DNA of 52,998 nucleotides from Rheinheimera soli (GCF_021290985.1 NZ_JAJOYU010000029.1:1-52998); one strand, 5' to 3'; counted from the first letter of the stretch, positions 33,008-41,222 are shown. Made by a program: numbers and translations. Notes: generated by a model not told the origin, from the sequence alone.

Positions 33008-35569
33008 TTAGTTCTCCTCTACTAAAGCTGTGACAGAAATTTCTGTTACAGGAATTTGCTGCAACCACTGGCGTTTTTCTTCTGCAGTAGCAGGGCGGAT
33101 TTGCGCACGCTCTTCGACAAAAACGATGTTTTCATCTGCATCCGGGCTGTTTACAAACTGGCGGAAACGTTTCAGCGCTTGTGGGTCGTCCAGCGTCGCT
33201 TTCCACTCACAGGCATAAGTATTCACAAGTGCTGCCATCTGGTTTTCCAGCTCTGCCGCTAAACCCAGCTCGTCGTCGATAATGACTTTACGTAAATAGT
33301 CCAGACCACCATCCAGCTTTTCCATCCAGACTGAAGTGCGCTGCAAACGGTCGGCAGTGCGGATATACAACATCAGAATGCGGTCTATGTAGCGGATTAA
33401 GGTTTCAGTATCGAGGTCGGTAGCAAATAAGTCGGCGTGGCGTGGCCTCATGCCGCCGTTACCACAGACATAAAGGTTCCAGCCATTTTCGGTGGCAATA
33501 ATGCCAATGTCTTTGCTTTGCGCCTCAGCACATTCGCGGGTGCAACCCGACACTGCCATTTTAATTTTGTGTGGTGCACGTAAACCTTTGTAACGGTTTT
33601 CGATAGCTATGGCCTGACCGACACTGTCCTGCACGCCATAACGACACCAGGTACTGCCGACACAAGACTTCACGGTACGCAGCGACTTGCCATAAGCATG
33701 ACCTGTCTCAAAACCAGCATCAACCAAACGCTGCCAAATGGCAGGCAACTGCTCTAAACGGGCACCAAATAAGTCGATACGCTGACCACCAGTAATTTTG
33801 GTGTAGAGATTAAAATCCAAAGCCACCTGGCCTATCACCAGCAGTTTTTCTGCGGTAATTTCGCCACCGGCAATACGCGGTACCACTGAATAAGAACCGT
33901 CTTTTTGCATATTGGCGAGAAAGGTGTCGTTGGTATCCTGCAAACCCACGTGAGGCTTTTTCAGCACATAATCGTTCCAGCTCGACGCCAGAATAGAACC
34001 CACTGTTGGCTTACAAATATCGCAGCCTAAACCCTGACCATGGCGGCTTAATAGTTCGGAAAAGGTTTTAATACCACCAACCTGGACTAAATGCAGTAGC
34101 TCCTGACGGGAATAAGCAAAGTGTTCACACAAGTGATTTTTCACCTCCACACCACGGCTTTTCAGCTCGTCATCCACTACGGATTTGAGCAAAGCCGTGC
34201 AACCGCCACAGCCTGTACTGGCCTTAGTGCAGCTTTTGATACTGGCTAAATCACAGCAACCACTGTCCATAGCAGCCACTATGTCGCCCTTGGCCACGTT
34301 ATGGCAGGAGCAAATGGTGGCGCTGTTGGGCAAAGTTAAAGCCGCCAAAGGTGCGCCGGACGCTGCAGGTAAAATCAGTTGTTCCGGCTGTTTTGGTAGC
34401 AGCATATCGTTTAAGGCATATTGCAGCAGACTGTCGTAGTTACTGGTGTCACCCACCAGCACAGCACCCAGCAGACGTTTACCGTCTTTGCTCACTACCA
34501 TTTTTTTGTAGACTTGAGCACGAGGGTCGGTGAAGACATAACTTAAAGCGCCAGGCGTTCTGGCATGCGCATCACCTATAGAACCCACTTCCACACCCAG
34601 CAGCTTCAGCTTGGTGCTCATATCAGCGCCGCTAAATTTGCGCTCGCCCCCTGTCAGTTGACTGACAACCACACGCGCCATCTGATAACCAGGTGCTACC
34701 AGACCAAAAATCTTTTGCTGCCATAAAGCACATTCACCTATAGCATAAATATGTGGATCGGACGTCTGGCACTGATCGTTGACAACAATGCCGCCCCGAT
34801 CGCCGACAGCTAAACCACAACTGCGCGCCAGCTGGTCATAAGGCCGGATGCCGGCGGAAAACAAAACTAAGTCAGTTTCTAAGCTTTCGCCATCGGCAAA
34901 CTGCAGCTGATAACGACATTCAGTGCCAGCCACGATCGCCTGAGTGGCTTTACCGGTATGCACCAACACACCCAGCTCAGAAATTTTCTGGCTTAACATC
35001 TGACCGCCGCCTTGATCCAGCTGCACGGCCATCAGTTGTGGCGCAAACTCCACCACATGAGTTTGTAAGCCCAATTGTTTCAACGCATTGGCCGCTTCCA
35101 GGCCCAGCAAACCGCCACCTATCACTACACCGATTTTGCTTACAGCGGCGCTTTGCGCTATTGCATCTAAATCCTGCAAAGTGCGGTACACCAGACAATG
35201 TGGCTGATCATTGCCAGGAATAGGCGGCACAAAAGCGTAAGAACCTGTAGCCAGCACCAGCTCGTCGTAATAAAACTGACCGCCCTGACTGGTCACCACC
35301 ACCTGCTGCTCGCGATTGATTTGCTCCACCCAACAATTTAAGCGGTACTGAATATTGGCAGCCTGATAGGCTTCTTCTGTAGTCAACGCCAGTTGCTCTG
35401 CGCTGGTGCCGCTGAAATAGCCGGATAAATGCACCCTGTCGTACGCCAGCTGAGCTTCACCACAAAGCACAGTAATTTGTGCGAATGGGTCTTTGGCACG
35501 TAATTGATCAACAAAATGGTGCCCTACCATGCCGTTACCGATCACCAGAATTTGTTTGGTCTGCTGCAT
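33008..35569 (-). CDS. nirB: Assimilatory nitrite reductase large subunit
   Basis: An 853-residue NAD(P)H-dependent nitrite reductase that reduces nitrite to ammonium in the cytoplasm. Order: FAD-binding (ILVIGNGMVGHHF, 1-) and NAD-binding (GVVIGGGLLGLEAANAL) domains, a [2Fe-2S] BFD-like domain (~420: SCHNV...SCTKASTGCGGC), a ferredoxin-like siroheme half-domain, then the siroheme/4Fe-4S ligands CVGSTWCRYG (~635) and GCTRECAEAQ (~675). All present. I start at the ATG at 35569 with AAGGA seven bases ahead; a 14-residue extension upstream looks unused. First gene of nirB-nirD-cobA-porin, expressed through a leader with a terminator. Confidence 0.95.
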   Translation of the reverse strand: MQQTKQILVIGNGMVGHHFVDQLRAKDPFAQITVLCGEAQLAYDRVHLSGYFSGTSAEQLALTTEEAYQAANIQYRLNCWVEQINREQQVVVTSQGGQFYYDELVLATGSYAFVPPIPGNDQPHCLVYRTLQDLDAIAQSAAVSKIGVVIGGGLLGLEAANALKQLGLQTHVVEFAPQLMAVQLDQGGGQMLSQKISELGVLVHTGKATQAIVAGTECRYQLQFADGESLETDLVLFSAGIRPYDQLARSCGLAVGDRGGIVVNDQCQTSDPHIYAIGECALWQQKIFGLVAPGYQMARVVVSQLTGGERKFSGADMSTKLKLLGVEVGSIGDAHARTPGALSYVFTDPRAQVYKKMVVSKDGKRLLGAVLVGDTSNYDSLLQYALNDMLLPKQPEQLILPAASGAPLAALTLPNSATICSCHNVAKGDIVAAMDSGCCDLASIKSCTKASTGCGGCTALLKSVVDDELKSRGVEVKNHLCEHFAYSRQELLHLVQVGGIKTFSELLSRHGQGLGCDICKPTVGSILASSWNDYVLKKPHVGLQDTNDTFLANMQKDGSYSVVPRIAGGEITAEKLLVIGQVALDFNLYTKITGGQRIDLFGARLEQLPAIWQRLVDAGFETGHAYGKSLRTVKSCVGSTWCRYGVQDSVGQAIAIENRYKGLRAPHKIKMAVSGCTRECAEAQSKDIGIIATENGWNLYVCGNGGMRPRHADLFATDLDTETLIRYIDRILMLYIRTADRLQRTSVWMEKLDGGLDYLRKVIIDDELGLAAELENQMAALVNTYACEWKATLDDPQALKRFRQFVNSPDADENIVFVEERAQIRPATAEEKRQWLQQIPVTEISVTALVEEN

Positions 35570-35622
35570 TTTTATGTCCTTAAGGCCTTTGGCGGCTGAC
35601 TCGACAGCCAAATTTTGCCCAT

Positions 35623-35671
35623 AAAAAAAGCCCGGCTCTGCACCACCAAAAAGCGGTCAGAGTCCAGGCTT
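35623..35671 (-). terminator. Conditional intrinsic terminator in the nirB leader
   Basis: On the minus strand AAGCCTGG pairs with CCGGGCTT and, above an A bulge, CTCTG with CAGAG; a run of seven T follows. It lies ~55 bases before the nirB start and after a sigma-54-like promoter, so transcripts must pass it. Confidence 0.85.
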
Positions 35672-35678
35672 CGTTGCC
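35667..35678 (-). ncRNA. Leader hairpin with ANTAR-type hexaloop (P2), nirB leader
   Basis: GGC/GCC enclose hexaloop AACGAA (A1, G4). Outside is a T-T mismatch then one more pair, so the stem is short. Its 3' arm GCCTGG is the terminator's 5' arm, as in the nirC leader. Confidence 0.5.
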
Positions 35679-35718
35679 AGCGCACAGCCAAAGCTATGTG
35701 CTTAAATTCAGATTGTGT

Positions 35719-35740
35719 TGCGTTCGCTTCAGCTAACGCA
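35719..35740 (-). ncRNA. Upstream leader hairpin in the nirB leader (P1 candidate)
   Basis: TGCGTT/AACGCA stem on the minus strand, with an inner GC/GC pairing and a TGAA loop. Its loop lacks the ANTAR A1/G4 hexaloop. A second 6-bp hairpin (35683-35698, loop TTTG on the minus strand) lies between it and the hexaloop hairpin. Confidence 0.4.
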
Positions 35741-35774
35741 CTGAATAAACTTTTACAAACTCTGATAGAACCAA

Positions 35775-35791
35775 AGCACAAAGAATGCCAG
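35775..35791 (-). promoter_or_regulatory. Sigma-54 (-24/-12) promoter of nirB
   Basis: On the minus strand CTGGCATTCTTTGTGCT shares its first eight bases with the nirC -24/-12 promoter and has GG and GC at the right 10-base spacing, with G for the first T of TTGC. The predicted start is near 35764, about 195 bases ahead of nirB. Confidence 0.65.
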
Positions 35792-35854
35792 TTTATTAAC
35801 TCGCTGATTTTATTGGGTAATGGCTAATTTATGCGCAAGTAACTATCAAAACCT

Positions 35855-35871
35855 TGCGTTGAATTGGTGCA
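35855..35871. promoter_or_regulatory. NtrC-like enhancer site (proximal), nirB
   Basis: TGCGTTGAATTGGTGCA on the plus strand matches the NtrC consensus at 13 of 17 positions, the best in the window. Centred about 99 bp ahead of the predicted nirB start. Confidence 0.6.
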
Positions 35872-35875
35872 AAAC

Positions 35876-35892
35876 GGCACCGGATTGAGGCA
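35876..35892. promoter_or_regulatory. NtrC-like enhancer site (distal), nirB
   Basis: GGCACCGGATTGAGGCA matches the NtrC consensus at 10 of 17 positions and is centred 21 bp (two helix turns) from the proximal site. Weaker alone; the spacing supports it. Confidence 0.4.
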
Positions 35893-35918
35893 GTGAAGAA
35901 TTAAATAGCATCATCTGA

Positions 35919-35981
35919 TTTGGCATTTGGCATTTGGCATTTGGCATTTGGCATTTGGCATTTGGCATTTGGCATTTGGCA
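35919..35981. repeat. Perfect 7-bp tandem repeat, nine units of TTTGGCA
   Basis: Nine identical TTTGGCA units without interruption, 63 bp in all, lie between the nirB enhancer sites and the AT-rich region ahead of the fic gene. Unit length and perfection make copy-number change by slippage likely. Seven bases per unit puts it out of step with the 10.5-bp helix turn. Confidence 0.95.
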
Positions 35982-36212
35982 AATATGGTATATCCACTTT
36001 GGAAAGCGACAGGTTTTGAGTTAAGTTGCAATTTCGTTCAGAAAAACTGTTAAAAACGCAATTAAAAAAATATTAATTAATTCATTTAAAACAAATAGAT
36101 AAATATAATATTTCTATTTATAAATTATGAAAACGCAATTTTGAAAATTTGCGTTGAAATTTAAACCAATCTGTTTAAACTCAATTTTAAGAATTTTGTT
36201 TTGTGGTGAGTT
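35982..36212. other. AT-rich region before the fic gene
   Basis: About 230 bases unusually rich in A and T (long AT stretch around 36050-36200), unlike the rest of the window. It probably holds the fic promoter and fits an acquired segment. I find no clear gene or operator. Confidence 0.5.
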
Positions 36213-37568
36213 ATGGCCAGAATTAGACCTCCAGTTCCTTTTAGTGAACTAATTACTAAATTATCAACGGATACTTTGTGGCCGCTCATGCAAAAATACA
36301 AAGCAACAGACTCTACTGGTGCTTACCTGCATTGGGACAAATTTAAGTGGAAAGTCGAAAAAGGCGATAACGAACAAACAGCTTGGGCCGCTACCAAATT
36401 AGCCCGGAAAGCCACAATCAAATATATACCTGAACTGGAAGGTAAAAATGAAACAGAAACATTTAACTACTCAGTGCCAGATTCACTGTATGCCAAGCTG
36501 CATTACATAGACAAAATCACAGGGGGTGGTCAGGTTTTAGGTGATGCCACTTTTATCACCGGACATGAAAAAGACCGGTATTTGGTGAAAAGCCTGATGA
36601 TGGAGGAGGCCATTACTTCGTCTCAGTTAGAAGGCGCTGCAACTACACGTAAAGTTGCCAAAGAAATGCTGGAGACCAACAGACCTCCCAGAGATAAATC
36701 AGAACAGATGATTGTGAATAACTATCTGTTGATGAAAAAGGTTTTCGAGAAAAAACACGAGGGCTTGTCCGTAGATTTATTACTGGACCTGCATCGTATA
36801 GCAACCGATCAAGCCATTGATAATAATGCGATTTCAGGCGAACTTCGCACAGCCAACGACATTAGTGTCAGAAACAGTTACAACGAAATAGCGCATGAAC
36901 CACCTTGCTTCACTACGTTAAAAGAGAGGCTAATCAAACTATGTGAATTTGCCAATAAGAACAGTGATGGCCAACAATCAGACCAATTCATGCACCCGCT
37001 GGTGAAAGCCATAATCCTGCATTTTATGATTGGTTACATTCACCCTTTTGGCGATGGTAACGGCAGAACTGCCAGAGCATTGTTTTATTGGTCCATGCTC
37101 AGATCTGGGTACTGGCTGTTCGAGTTTGTATCTATTAGCAAACTGATCCAGGAGAAAAGAAGCGACTACGATGCAGCATTCATTTATACCGAAACAGACG
37201 AGCTGGATCTGACTTACTTTCTATACAATCAGGCCGATACTGTGGTGAAAGCAGTTGACGCTTTGCAACTTCATATCAAAAACAAGAAACAAGAGTTTTA
37301 CCAGTTTATGAGCTGGATAGAGCGCAGCCCATTGGCTAAAAAGCTAAAAACCTCGCAGCTGGACCTGCTAAAAGAAGCAGTCAAAGAACCGGGTAAAGTC
37401 TTTACATCCAAACAAGTAGCCACTCAGTTTGATATCTCAGAAAACACCGCCCGTAGCCATTTAAATGCACTAGTTGACGCCGATCTATTAGTGGCAGCCA
37501 AAGCTAACGCAGGGAAATCTGTTTTATATGTGGCACCAGCTAACCTGAAGACCAAGCTAAAAGTTTAA
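36213..37568 (+). CDS. Fic family protein (class II) with C-terminal winged helix
   Basis: A 451-residue protein. The Fic core (~165-310) contains HPFGDGNGRTAR, the full AMPylation motif HxFx(D/E)GNGRxxR. The N-terminal inhibitory helix motif (S/T)xxxE(G/N) is present (SSQLEGAATT, ~142-151), so the enzyme is of the self-inhibited class II. The C-terminal winged helix-turn-helix (~385-445: SKQVATQFDISENTARSHLNAL) suggests DNA binding and autoregulation. Transfers AMP (or a related group) to protein hydroxyls; the target is unknown. The region is more AT-rich than neighbours, suggesting acquisition. A putative membrane protein follows 14 bp later. Confidence 0.9.
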   Translation: MARIRPPVPFSELITKLSTDTLWPLMQKYKATDSTGAYLHWDKFKWKVEKGDNEQTAWAATKLARKATIKYIPELEGKNETETFNYSVPDSLYAKLHYIDKITGGGQVLGDATFITGHEKDRYLVKSLMMEEAITSSQLEGAATTRKVAKEMLETNRPPRDKSEQMIVNNYLLMKKVFEKKHEGLSVDLLLDLHRIATDQAIDNNAISGELRTANDISVRNSYNEIAHEPPCFTTLKERLIKLCEFANKNSDGQQSDQFMHPLVKAIILHFMIGYIHPFGDGNGRTARALFYWSMLRSGYWLFEFVSISKLIQEKRSDYDAAFIYTETDELDLTYFLYNQADTVVKAVDALQLHIKNKKQEFYQFMSWIERSPLAKKLKTSQLDLLKEAVKEPGKVFTSKQVATQFDISENTARSHLNALVDADLLVAAKANAGKSVLYVAPANLKTKLKV

Positions 37569-37582
37569 CAGTTCAAGGAAGA

Positions 37583-38065
37583 ATGATGCAAAAGCCCCAA
37601 ATCCTTTGGAGAAATCAAACTCCATCACGCTCTTCGCTAAAGCTCGGCTGGAAGCAGCTCAGCAGAAATGCCAAAGTGGCACTGATAACCTTCAGTCTGT
37701 TGTACCTTGGCTTCTCCATTTATCATAGCCTCGAACAACAGAGTGCTTTTAGCTTAGTGCTGTGCATAGTTTCTATAAGTTCTTTAACAATCACGATTTT
37801 GCAAGCTAAAGGCTTCCCCAAAGAAGATCTGGGCAGTCTGATGAATGAGCTTAAAGTGGAAAACAACACTATTTGGATAGGCGACTACCAGCTTCCTGAT
37901 ACAGTCCGCAAAGTTGTGATTGGTCGTATGGATATTCAAGGGCCAGCCTATTTACAACTGGCCTGGAATCAAGGGCATCAGTGGATATTTCAGCTGGATG
38001 AGCTGCAACAAGTACGACATTTTTTCCGCCAGCATGCACCTCAGATTGAAATCGTCAACGAATAA
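37583..38065 (+). CDS. Unknown membrane protein co-transcribed with fic
   Basis: A 160-residue protein I do not recognise. Two neighbouring membrane helices (~32-50 and ~57-74) are followed by a cytoplasmic-looking C-terminal part (VENNTIWIGDYQLPDTVRK, LDELQQVRHFFRQHAP) that resembles a small PH-like fold, though this is only a guess. Two ATGs (37583, 37586) share the AAGGAAGA ribosome site. It lies 14 bp after fic, so probably the same operon. Confidence 0.6.
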   Translation: MMQKPQILWRNQTPSRSSLKLGWKQLSRNAKVALITFSLLYLGFSIYHSLEQQSAFSLVLCIVSISSLTITILQAKGFPKEDLGSLMNELKVENNTIWIGDYQLPDTVRKVVIGRMDIQGPAYLQLAWNQGHQWIFQLDELQQVRHFFRQHAPQIEIVNE

Positions 38066-38073
38066 ACAGCTGA

Positions 38074-39312
38074 TTATGAGCTGGGCGCAGCCGTTAAATA
38101 TCGCTGCTGCAGTTGCTCAAACTTCCGTTTCCCTACTAAATGGCTTACCGAATCAATAAAGCCAGCAGGCAACTGGTCACTCTCTGGTTGCTGCTGGTGC
38201 AGCAATGGCAAATACTGGTCCAGTGACTTGCCTTGTTGCTGTAATAACTGGTCCAGTTCATACCAAAAAGCAGCGCCTTTATCGTAAAACAAAGCATAGT
38301 AGCTGTAATCCTGCTGCTCTGTTACTTTCTGCTGCGCCAGATACAAACCAGCTGTTGCATTAGGGCCTGAAGCAGCTCTCTCTGCATAATACAGCGGCGT
38401 CTGTTCAGGCTGAACCCCGGCTTTTAGCAACGATTTATAGCCAAAGTAATGCGCCAGACTTTCGCTTTGCCACAAAGGTAGTGGCTTGGTGTACAGCATA
38501 TGGAAAAGTTCATGGCCGGAAATCCACCATAAACGCTGTTGGCTTTTTGCACTGATCCCCGAGGCGTCATAATGAAAATTCGCCAGATAGCTATTTAAGC
38601 CTGCAGCCCCACCTAAGTTACGCTGCGCTGGGCTGACTCCCAGCCAAAGCAAGCTGATGGCCTGAGATGATTTTGCTGCAGCTAATTGCATCAGATAATC
38701 AAACTGGGCTTGTTGTAACTTTAACTGCGTCGGGCTAAGCAAAGCGCCGACATCTATATTGCTATAAATATCAAAGCGTTGATTCGCTATTTTGACAGAG
38801 CTTAAAGTTTTACCGACTAGATAAAACAAAGGCGGCTGGTTCTCTGCAGCAATGCTTTTGCAGTCACTCAACTGATCTTGTTGCTTCAGGCAAATCTCTG
38901 CAACACCTGCACCTTTAATTCTCAGCAGATCATCCCATTCAGTCAGCAGCCACCAGCCTTGTTCTGAATACAAATTTTGCTGCTGTGATACATCATAATC
39001 CTGCTGTTTTAACTCAATAAAATGCACGGGCCAGCGCACTTCGTCACAGATTAAATCTGTGTCCAAAGTCGCTTTACTGGCTTTACCTTGCCACAAACAA
39101 AGCAGCTCTGTTGGAGGAGCAGCGTCAGATTTCATACTGCGGGCAGCACTTAACTGAAAAGCCCCCAACTGCTTAGTCTGAATACTCAAATGGGCTTTGG
39201 CTGGGTCTTCTGATAATTCCAACTGATAACGCAGCCTAGGCTCGGCCTTACTGCCTGTGCTTTGTAGCAAGGTGCAAAGGAAACAGCTGATTAAAAACAA
39301 TCCTTTGTTCAT
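38074..39312 (-). CDS. Secreted HExxH metallopeptidase-like protein
   Basis: A 412-residue protein with a signal peptide (cut near TGSKA-EP, ~24). A zinc motif HELFH (~266-270) is followed after 12 residues by the Glu of ESLAHYFGYK. This looks like a gluzincin (HExxH...E, as in M1/M61), but the gap is shorter than the usual 18 in M1. Preceding WISG and following LPLWQSESLA fit the pattern 'HExxH..PLW..E(G/S)LA.YF'. The N-terminal ~220 residues are beta-rich and unassigned. Catalysis is plausible but untested; I would treat it as a new or diverged family. Confidence 0.65.
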   Translation of the reverse strand: MNKGLFLISCFLCTLLQSTGSKAEPRLRYQLELSEDPAKAHLSIQTKQLGAFQLSAARSMKSDAAPPTELLCLWQGKASKATLDTDLICDEVRWPVHFIELKQQDYDVSQQQNLYSEQGWWLLTEWDDLLRIKGAGVAEICLKQQDQLSDCKSIAAENQPPLFYLVGKTLSSVKIANQRFDIYSNIDVGALLSPTQLKLQQAQFDYLMQLAAAKSSQAISLLWLGVSPAQRNLGGAAGLNSYLANFHYDASGISAKSQQRLWWISGHELFHMLYTKPLPLWQSESLAHYFGYKSLLKAGVQPEQTPLYYAERAASGPNATAGLYLAQQKVTEQQDYSYYALFYDKGAAFWYELDQLLQQQGKSLDQYLPLLHQQQPESDQLPAGFIDSVSHLVGKRKFEQLQQRYLTAAPSS

Positions 39313-39426
39313 GATGAGTCCCTAAAATTTAAGCTGCTGATTCGATACAGGAAAATATAAGAAGTTCAACAACGGGTAAAACAAAAAAGCCCACAATCAC
39401 AAAAGCAACTGCAGACCCTTCACTTT

Positions 39427-40389
39427 CTAACTGCCCTTATTCGCCACCCTCAAAGCTGTATAAAGTGCCATTTCTGCGCTTACCTTGATATTCGGCTCCA
39501 CGCCAACACCTTCAAAGTTAGTGCCGGTGATTGGGTTCACTGGCCTGTACATTGGGATACGCACAAAAAGCCAGTCGTTGACTTGAGCTGCGCCTGTGTA
39601 ATGCGCCAGACCAACGCTGGTTTCGCCTATCACTACAGCACGACCAAGCTGTTGCAGCGTATAGCTGAAAAACTCACCCGCACTAACTAGCCCGTCACTT
39701 TGCAGAATGTATAGCGGCTTAGTTTTTAACAGCTCTGAATCCGGCACGGCCAGACTTCGTATTTGCTCTGTGATTTTGCCATCGCGATCCTGCAGATCCC
39801 ATAACAAAGTGCCTTCCGGTACAAAGTGGCTGATCAAATACTGCACCAGTTGCGGCGAACCTCCAACGCTGTCACGCAGGTCGATGACTATGTGATCACT
39901 GTGACTTAGAAACACCAAAGCGGCGTGGCCAATTTTATGCGCTTCTTCAGCTTGCCAGAATTTATAGAGTTTTAAATACCCAATATTGCCGGGCAGAATG
40001 CGCGCCTGCTCAAAAGCAAAGTTATTGATTTTACGAGCTTCGGTCTCGATTAAACGATGCGATACGCCACCTTGTGCAGCTATTAATGCCAAACTCAAAT
40101 GACCATCACCGCTGTATTGACGCATCAAATCGCCTACCTTGTCTGCAAACTGCTCATGAGTGGTAATATCAGCCAAAGCACCGCTTTGCTGTTGTTGCTG
40201 CAACAGCGCACTGACTTTTAGCGCAGTGTCGGGGAACACATACTGCTCATTCAGTATGCGAATAACGCCATCAATACTGGCTTGTCTTTCAGCTGGGGTA
40301 AGAGCGGTATTTGCCTGAACAAAAAATGGAAAAACGACAACCATAAGCAGCGCCAAAGCAAGGGCCTGCCTTTTTAATAAAGAAATCAT
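39427..40389 (-). CDS. S41-family peptidase homologue (IRBP-like)
   Basis: A 320-residue protein with a signal peptide (cut at VQA-NT, ~27). An IRBP-like N-terminal helical part (RQASIDGVIRILNEQYVFPDTA) precedes the crotonase-like tail-protease domain, with IVIDLRDSVGGSPQL and the Ser region SDGLVSAGEFFSYTL (the usual nucleophile position). The stretch where S41A enzymes carry the catalytic Lys reads GETSVGLAH, with no Lys, as in IRBP-like S41B proteins. So activity is uncertain. Probably periplasmic. Transcribed alone, toward the metallopeptidase-like gene. Confidence 0.8.
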   Translation of the reverse strand: MISLLKRQALALALLMVVVFPFFVQANTALTPAERQASIDGVIRILNEQYVFPDTALKVSALLQQQQQSGALADITTHEQFADKVGDLMRQYSGDGHLSLALIAAQGGVSHRLIETEARKINNFAFEQARILPGNIGYLKLYKFWQAEEAHKIGHAALVFLSHSDHIVIDLRDSVGGSPQLVQYLISHFVPEGTLLWDLQDRDGKITEQIRSLAVPDSELLKTKPLYILQSDGLVSAGEFFSYTLQQLGRAVVIGETSVGLAHYTGAAQVNDWLFVRIPMYRPVNPITGTNFEGVGVEPNIKVSAEMALYTALRVANKGS

Positions 40390-40447
40390 AACTACCTCAA
40401 ATTACTGATAAAAGTTCTGTAAAACTAGTAAACACAGTCACTTGAAG

Positions 40448-40852
40448 TTAAAGCTGATAATAAAGCCGTTTTTTATGCAGATTAGCGTCGTGCCATAACG
40501 ACAGCCGAAAACGCCGGCCTGGGCCTGCGCGAATAAACCAGAGTAAAAGCAGAAAACACAAAGGAAGTATCAGAGGAATTAAAACCAAAGCCAGTTTGCC
40601 AAATTCCAGCACCAACTGGTAATCGGCCTGCTGTTTCTGATGCAAAAACAATAAAGCAGGGCTGCGTTGAAGTTGCTGCAACAAAGGCGCTTCGGCTTTA
40701 TCCGCAGGCGCCGTCCAAAGTTGTTGATACCCTGGTCCGTGTTGCTCAGCCGTAGGTACTGTATGTAAAAAGGCCAGCAGCCACACCAAAGCACAGCTTG
40801 CCAGCAACAATGCCAGCATTCGCAATAGTTTTGTGTTTGGTTGAAGTGGCAT
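40448..40852 (-). CDS. Hypothetical two-helix membrane protein
   Basis: A 134-residue protein with membrane helices at ~10-32 and ~85-108 and a Gln-rich periplasmic segment between (~33-84). The ATG at 40852 is preferred over the one seven codons upstream because AGGAAG lies seven bases ahead of it. No family recognised. It precedes the S41 gene by ~60 bp and may be co-transcribed. Confidence 0.6.
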   Translation of the reverse strand: MPLQPNTKLLRMLALLLASCALVWLLAFLHTVPTAEQHGPGYQQLWTAPADKAEAPLLQQLQRSPALLFLHQKQQADYQLVLEFGKLALVLIPLILPLCFLLLLWFIRAGPGRRFRLSLWHDANLHKKRLYYQL

Positions 40853-41222
40853 TGCAAGCTTCCTGTACAACATGAACGGAGGATAGGGACTGAACTAATC
40901 AAAAACAAGGCTTTACAGGAATAATCTGCGAGCCAGGTCTGGTGTTACTTATTTGGAAAAGCTGAACATCTGGTAATTTTCTCTGTAGAAAAGCCAGTCA
41001 ACCCTCAACGCCCACCGCACAAGGTGGCAATTAGTTGATGCCGAATTTACCAAGCCTGAGTACAATGGCTAGGCGTTGATAATTCTCAGGGTTACTTTAT
41101 TCACCAAGGCCATGGCGCAGCACCACGCTGATAGCCATAACAAAACCCATATAACAAAGCGCACCCTATTTTAATCAGGCCAATCAATAAAGGCCTTTGA
41201 ACATCAGCAGGAAAAAGAAAAA
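40853..41222. other. 370-bp intergenic region upstream of ilvE
   Basis: It holds the divergent promoters of the small membrane protein and ilvE. A hairpin CCACC/GGTGG lies at 41012-41027 without a T-run. I found no branched-chain-rich leader peptide, T-box or riboswitch-like core; a 13-codon ORF at about 41038 has only two Leu. No other gene is visible. Confidence 0.5.

Noticed and set aside
35866-35881. GGTGC...GCACC palindrome near the nirB enhancers
   Set aside because: Arm order is the reverse of an NtrC site. The overlapping sequences in the opposite arrangement fit better and were used.
35919-35981. CRISPR-like array
   Set aside because: Repeat units are 7 bp with no spacers, so it is a simple tandem repeat.
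35846-36031. A minus-strand ORF made of repeated MPNAKCQ residues
   Set aside because: It is created by the 7-bp tandem repeat being read in one frame; no ribosome site and no conserved flanks.
40874-41222. Attenuator or T-box leader of ilvE
   Set aside because: No peptide rich in Leu, Ile or Val, no terminator with a T-run and no T-box sequence.
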